Origin: Nematopogon swammerdamellus
Lineage: Eukaryota > Arthropoda > Insecta > Lepidoptera > Adelidae
Direction of reading: 5' to 3'
Assembly: GCA_946902875.1 (NCBI GenBank)
Contig: OX336337.1
Span: 4,216,001 to 4,280,000 of the forward strand
Length of the DNA: 64,000 nt
Made by a program: the position numbers and the translations under genes. The notes under the pieces are model-generated. The model saw nothing but the letters and a program-made list of their open reading frames with translations. It ran no database searches and had not been told where the DNA came from. This document shows, piece after piece, positions 55,701-61,700 of this stretch (positions are counted from its first letter, which is position 1; each line of letters begins with the position of its first letter).

Positions 55701-58700
55701 CAGTTCAGTGTAGCTGATATGAAATGAAGGGAAGCGCTGACGTGGCACCTAGGTCACCCGGTGTTATGGATTGACGTCACGGATGTTGTAGGCGATGTAG
55801 CCAACCATGTCAAGTTTCCATAAAAAAACCTCGGACATATTGGCTGGTCTAAGCTTGTGCTCTGGCCTGTCCGACTCAGCCCACCAAACTGGATTACATT
55901 AAAAAAACGACAACCAAACAAATAATATCATAACAGCTGTCACCGCTTTAAAAAAACACACAGAAAAAACAAAAACGAAAACGATAAAAAAAATGCATGT
56001 ATGCTATTTTATGTAAACTGGAAGGATGGAGGAAGAATGAAGAGGCGTATATTCAGCAGTGGACGCATTAACACAACGCAAAATATAGGTAGCGTATTCG
56101 AAATAGAAACAGAGTAGTCGAAATAGAGGCAGAGTGGTTGAAACAGAGGCAGAGTGGTCGAAATAGAGGCAGAGTGGTTGAAACAGAGGCAGAGTGGTCG
56201 AAATAGAGGCAGAGTATTTTTTAACTGTATTTGTTCTGTAGGGCCCGTTCCGAGGCTCTTTCACCGCACTGAGACAGACTCAAAAACCTTTGATGAAAAA
56301 AAAAACCGGCCAAGCGAGACTATCTCACATGGAGAGGAAAAATTAGGGAGTTCCCTCTTACTACCTCGGCTACTCACGGTCAAGCGAGTCGAACTCGCGT
56401 GGAGATTAAAAATTAGGTAGTTCCCTCTTTACACACTCACCTACAGATGAGTTCGACCCTGACCGGCGGGAAGTGTGTGTGCAGCGCGAGCAACGTCTTC
56501 AGGTACTGACACTCGAGAGCCTTGTAAAGCTGCTGGTCCCAATGCGCTCGCCACGCGCCCGTGCTCTTCAGACCCCGATGCTCCACCTGAGGGTTATGTA
56601 TGTGTGAAGATCAGAGCGTTGAGTGGAATTTATCGAACAACAACTCAACTGCAACGTGGAAAAGCAAATTGCATGCCAACTTCTTCAGTGGTATACCGTG
56701 TCTATCAGTCAGTGGTATATCTATACTTGCACAACCAAAAATGAATTAGGTTACGCTGAAGTTTGAAGTACAGTAGGGTTTTTCTTATGTAATCCGGGCC
56801 AGAGCACATTTTTTTTTAGCACATTTTTTTTTATGTAATCCGGTATGGGTGGCTGAGTCGGAGGGGCCAAAGCGCATGCTCCGACCAGCCAATACCACCT
56901 CCGAGAAGGTAGGTGCCATACCGGAGACTTCCCTGGATTGCTGGCTATACTGGACTAGAGGAAAACACAACCGAGGCTGCTATAGGGCCATCTTACATCC
57001 AGTACGGTGGCACATGCTTAGACCAGCCAATATCTCCGAGAAGGTAGATGCCATATCAGAAACTTCCCTTTGGATTGCCGGCTGTACTGAACTAGAGGAG
57101 AACACAGCCAAGGCTGCTATGCGGTCATTTTACATCCAGTACGGTGGTATCTACTTGCTCAGGAGGACATGGAACAAGGCTTCAAACTTCACGCCTTAAA
57201 CCTAGAAATGCAGAATGATTGGCTAACAGTGGGTGACTTCTGCATCCCTCCTGCATTGAAGTGGAAATCCATAATATACAACTGGTCCCCTGAGCTGCTT
57301 AAGTTCTACTTAAATGCATTCCAGCTTACTCTCCCCGACCCGAGTAACCTAGTTAGATGGGGGAAATCTACAAATAAACTATGCCCGTCATGTAAGGAGT
57401 TCGTAGGCACGGCCAAACATTTGTTATGCGGATGCAAAATACTACTTGAGCGAGGCCAGTATTCCTACCGTCATGATAAAGTCCTCCAAATCATCAGAGA
57501 GGCCATCAACCTGTCAATTGCACGGACCAGGAAAGGGCAAACCAGTAGCGGCTTCCAGAAGGTCAACTTTGTGAAACCTGGAGCCAATAAGCTGCCCAAA
57601 GATAGGACTAAACCTTCTTCAATTTTGGGAGCAGCAAAGGATTGGGAATTGTTGATGGACACACATGAGAAGCATTACCAAATGCCTTCGGAAATCTGTA
57701 CCACAGCATTAAGACCGGATATACTCATATTCTCAAAAGCGACAAAGCATGTAGTACTTGTTGAACTTACAGTTCCATGGGAAAGTAACATACCGAAGGA
57801 CCACAACATCAAACTTAACAAGTACTGCAACTTAGTAGACCGGATTGTGAGAAACGGATTCAAGACTGATCTCTTCGCTGTGGAAGTCGGAGCAAGGGGA
57901 CTACCAGCGAAGTCGCTCTACAGTCTCTTCAAGAATCTAGGGCTCCCAAGATCGACGCTAAGCTCATATATGGAGAGAGCTTCGAAAACGTCACTGGAAG
58001 CATCCTACAGAATATGGATAGGTAGAGAGAGGGAGGTCGAGAGCGGGACTGGTGGTTTCCCCGCGTCCTAGTCAACGCAGACTAGCTGACGAGGGCTTGA
58101 AGCGAGCCGAAACGTGAAGCATGCGCGGGAAATTTAGAGTGGCCACTCGCTAGTCCCGGCCTCGATTAATACCCTCCTCTACTGCCGATGGGCCCGGATA
58201 TGTTCGGTGAAGCCATCGTAAGCTTAGATCCACACCTTCTTCCTTCTACCTGGTGGTTACAATTTACAGGTACACAAATTATGGGAACACAAATTACTGA
58301 TGTGCATGTATGAAGAGCACTATGAGACTAGCAGATGCGGCAGAGGTGTGTCACGCGCTTCCCTTCTTACCTTACTAGGTGATAGGGTTTATCCCGGCCG
58401 GGTTGGTACCACGGCACTGAGCGAAACGTCGGTCGAAACGGCTATGTAAATAATTCGCGTTTTCCGTCTAGTTCAGTGTAGCCGACATGAAATGAAGGGA
58501 AGCACTGACACGGCACCCTAGTTCACCCGGTGTTATGGGCTGACATCACGGATGTTGTATGTGATGTACCCAACCATGTCAGTTTCCATAAAAAAAAAAC
58601 CAAAACCAAAATGGGTACCAGGCGTGCATTCCACACACGAAATAATAAATAAAAAGTAGAACTTTACCTTTCATAATCTCTTTCAAAAAAAGTCTGACCG

Positions 58701-61700
58701 ACTAAGAAACCGTGTAATAAGAAGCAAAACAAAGGTCATAGACATAACGCGTAAAATCAGAAGGCTTAAATGGAGATGGGCAGGGCATATGATAAGAGGA
58801 AAAGACAAATGGAGCAAAATTGTGACACGATGGTATCCTAGAGAAGGTAAAAGGAAGAGAGGTAGACCACTAAAAAGATGGGATGACGACATAAGACGAG
58901 TGGCAGATGTCACATGGAACAGAGTGGCTCAAGAAAGACATGAGTGGAAAAGGTTGGAGGAGGCCTTTGCCGACTGGCAAACAGATCTACAGGAAATAAG
59001 TAAAATTCAAATAACAGACTAGATTTAGTTTTACATTAAATTTAAGTTTTCTATGTATAGTTTTTCATATAATTGTAATATGGATCTGAATAAAGGCTAT
59101 ATAAATAAATAAAATAAATAAGAACTTTACCATTCTTATAACCTTTACCTGTTCAATAATGTCTCTGATATTCCGTACAGACTTCTTCCACTCGGATTGT
59201 TTGCCGAGGAGGTCAGTGTCCATCAAATGAGCCACGATGTTGCGAATCTCTATGTGCTGACCGGTTAGATATGAATTCTGAAACAGAGAGAATGCTAAAT
59301 AAAAAAATCACATTTAAAACTGAACTCGGTCTGGTGTCCTTTCACGGAGGACATAGGTTGGCTGTGATAGCAATGATTTAGGTCTCGCTCATCATCTTGC
59401 CGACGACTTGTCGCCCTCAAAAAAGTGGGTTCTTGTGGACGGCTGCGTATTTTTATGAAGTCCCTCATATGAGCCACAAGCTTTCGCCTAAGGAACTTTA
59501 GCTAATCTGTCACTATTATGAGCCTAGTCCGGTTTATAGGTAGCTACCCATAGGTGGGCATTTAAATGAATGCGTTTGTGAAACTATAAGTATATTATTA
59601 GAGCAACAGACAAACAATCAAGATATTACACGTTCACAAGAAGACTGGAGTGACGCGGCCAGACCGGGGAAAAAGCTATCGAAATCACTCTTGTTTGGAG
59701 CATCTTTGAAGAATAAATGCTCGCTAGTATTTAAAGTATCTACCGACTTATCCACCGGCATGACGGCCACCGTCACTGTTTATGAATGACCCATTTCAAA
59801 TACATTCATTAACGACATCAAGCGTTGTGCACCTGTGACTCGAGCTCGGCGACGCTCTGCTTCAAGGTGTGCGCGTAGCGGTCGACCTCGTCCACGTGCC
59901 GCCAGTACACGCTGCGCTGCTCCTGCACGAGCGTCGACAGCGCCAGCGCCGCCTGCAGCATCATCGGACGCGTCGGCGGGATCATCCGCTCTGCCAGTGT
60001 GTTGTGGAACGATGCCACCTGCAGAACATTTTCACATATTCAAAAACAACCTTTTTGTGAGACACTTCTTTTCTGGTTTCTTTTGCACAAAAGGTTTTAG
60101 CAGTAAAAACACTGCCACGCTAGCAACTTGGGATCCAACTAAGAAAGCTGTACTGGATTTTAAACACAAACTGTGAGCTTAGGCTTGACAACAAACTGTA
60201 TCTATACCAGGCCAAATTTTAAGCCCGTCTGGACATATGGCATCTAAATCAAACACGGACATTAACCAACGCTTCCATTCGAAGATGCTACTCATTGCAA
60301 CAGGTGCTCCTTGGTTTGTCTCCAATGAGCTACTGCGTCATGATCTGAAAGTACTATCTATCAATGAAGAAATCCTGGCCCAGGGTAAGTCTTGAGACTC
60401 ATGAGAGGCGAATAATCCAACATCCAAACATCTTGGCTTGTCAGCTCACGGACCCTTCAACCTCTCAGTGGAGACTGAGACGTTAAAAATTCCCCAAGAC
60501 GTTCTAGCACAAGTGGATGCTGGAGAAGAATAGTGAGGAACATTGGTCCCCCACTTAACAAGTCATAAATCAAGAGTCATACAAACTTCGAAATATCCCT
60601 AGATGCCGACAGATTTAAACAATTGGCATTAGCAATTGGTTCAATATCCATTCGCTTGCTTCATCATGCCGACATCAATAAGTGTGTTTCCATAAATAAT
60701 ATGACTAAATCCATGGTTCGGTTTCTATACAAAACTGTAGGTAGACCCTTTCCTTTCCTTTTTTTTTGTTAGTATTGTTGTTGTTTGCGTTGTGTGGTTG
60801 CGAACTAACCCTTCAAAGTGGCATCCCCTTGGCAAATGCGACATTTTTCAGGTACTAAAAACGCACCTTTTTTTTTTTTATGTAAACCAGCATAGGTGGC
60901 TGTGCCGAGACCAAAGTCAACAGAGCCAAAATCACCTCTCCTCGCGAAACCACGATCAGTTAGGTGCCATGCCAGCAGATTTGCGGACTGTTGCCAGGCT
61001 GTCTAGCCCGTTAATACGACGCTTGAAGACACCTAGGTTAAAGGATTCAGGAAATAAACTCGCCGGAAGACATTTCCACACTCTAGCGGTGCGACAAAGA
61101 AACGACTTAGAGAACCGAAAACGCACCTGCTGCAAATCGCGCGCGTGCTGCAGGAACTGCGCGGCCTGGTCGATAGCCTGGCGGACGTTGGGCGGCGCGG
61201 GCATGCCGAGCGCGGCGAGCGCGCGCGCCGCCACCTCCAGCGCGGCCAGCCGCGGCTCGAAGTGCACGATCATCATGCGGCTCCCGGCGGAGAACTCCAC
61301 CACCGGCCTGTCCACCGACAGCTGGAGTGTGCCTTCCTTCAACTCCATCTGTGAGGTCAAGGTGTGAGTGGCACATCAGTAAATACCCGTACGGAGTCCA
61401 AGCTTCTCTAGAGGCTGCAAAATGTATTTTGGTTTATCGGAGATTGTCCACAGGCCGCCGTGCCATGTAGTAGTTTACCAATTGTGGCACGGTTGTATGG
61501 AGCCGACTGGGTTGGTATGACCGTACTGGATGTAAGATGGCCGCATAGAAGCCTCGGTTGTCCCAGGGAGTCTCCGATATGGCACCGATATGGAGCATGT
61601 GTTTTGGCCCGTCCAACTCAATCACATCACCATATATGTAGAGTTACATAAAAATAAAGGATGAAATCCAGGGTGCGTGCTCAATGAGTTTTTACAATTC

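Noticed and set aside
60956..61360. A continuous 134-residue minus-strand protein
   Set aside because: It is a chance fusion of Dync2h1 exon 4 with an adjacent Jockey-like fragment across a GT donor.
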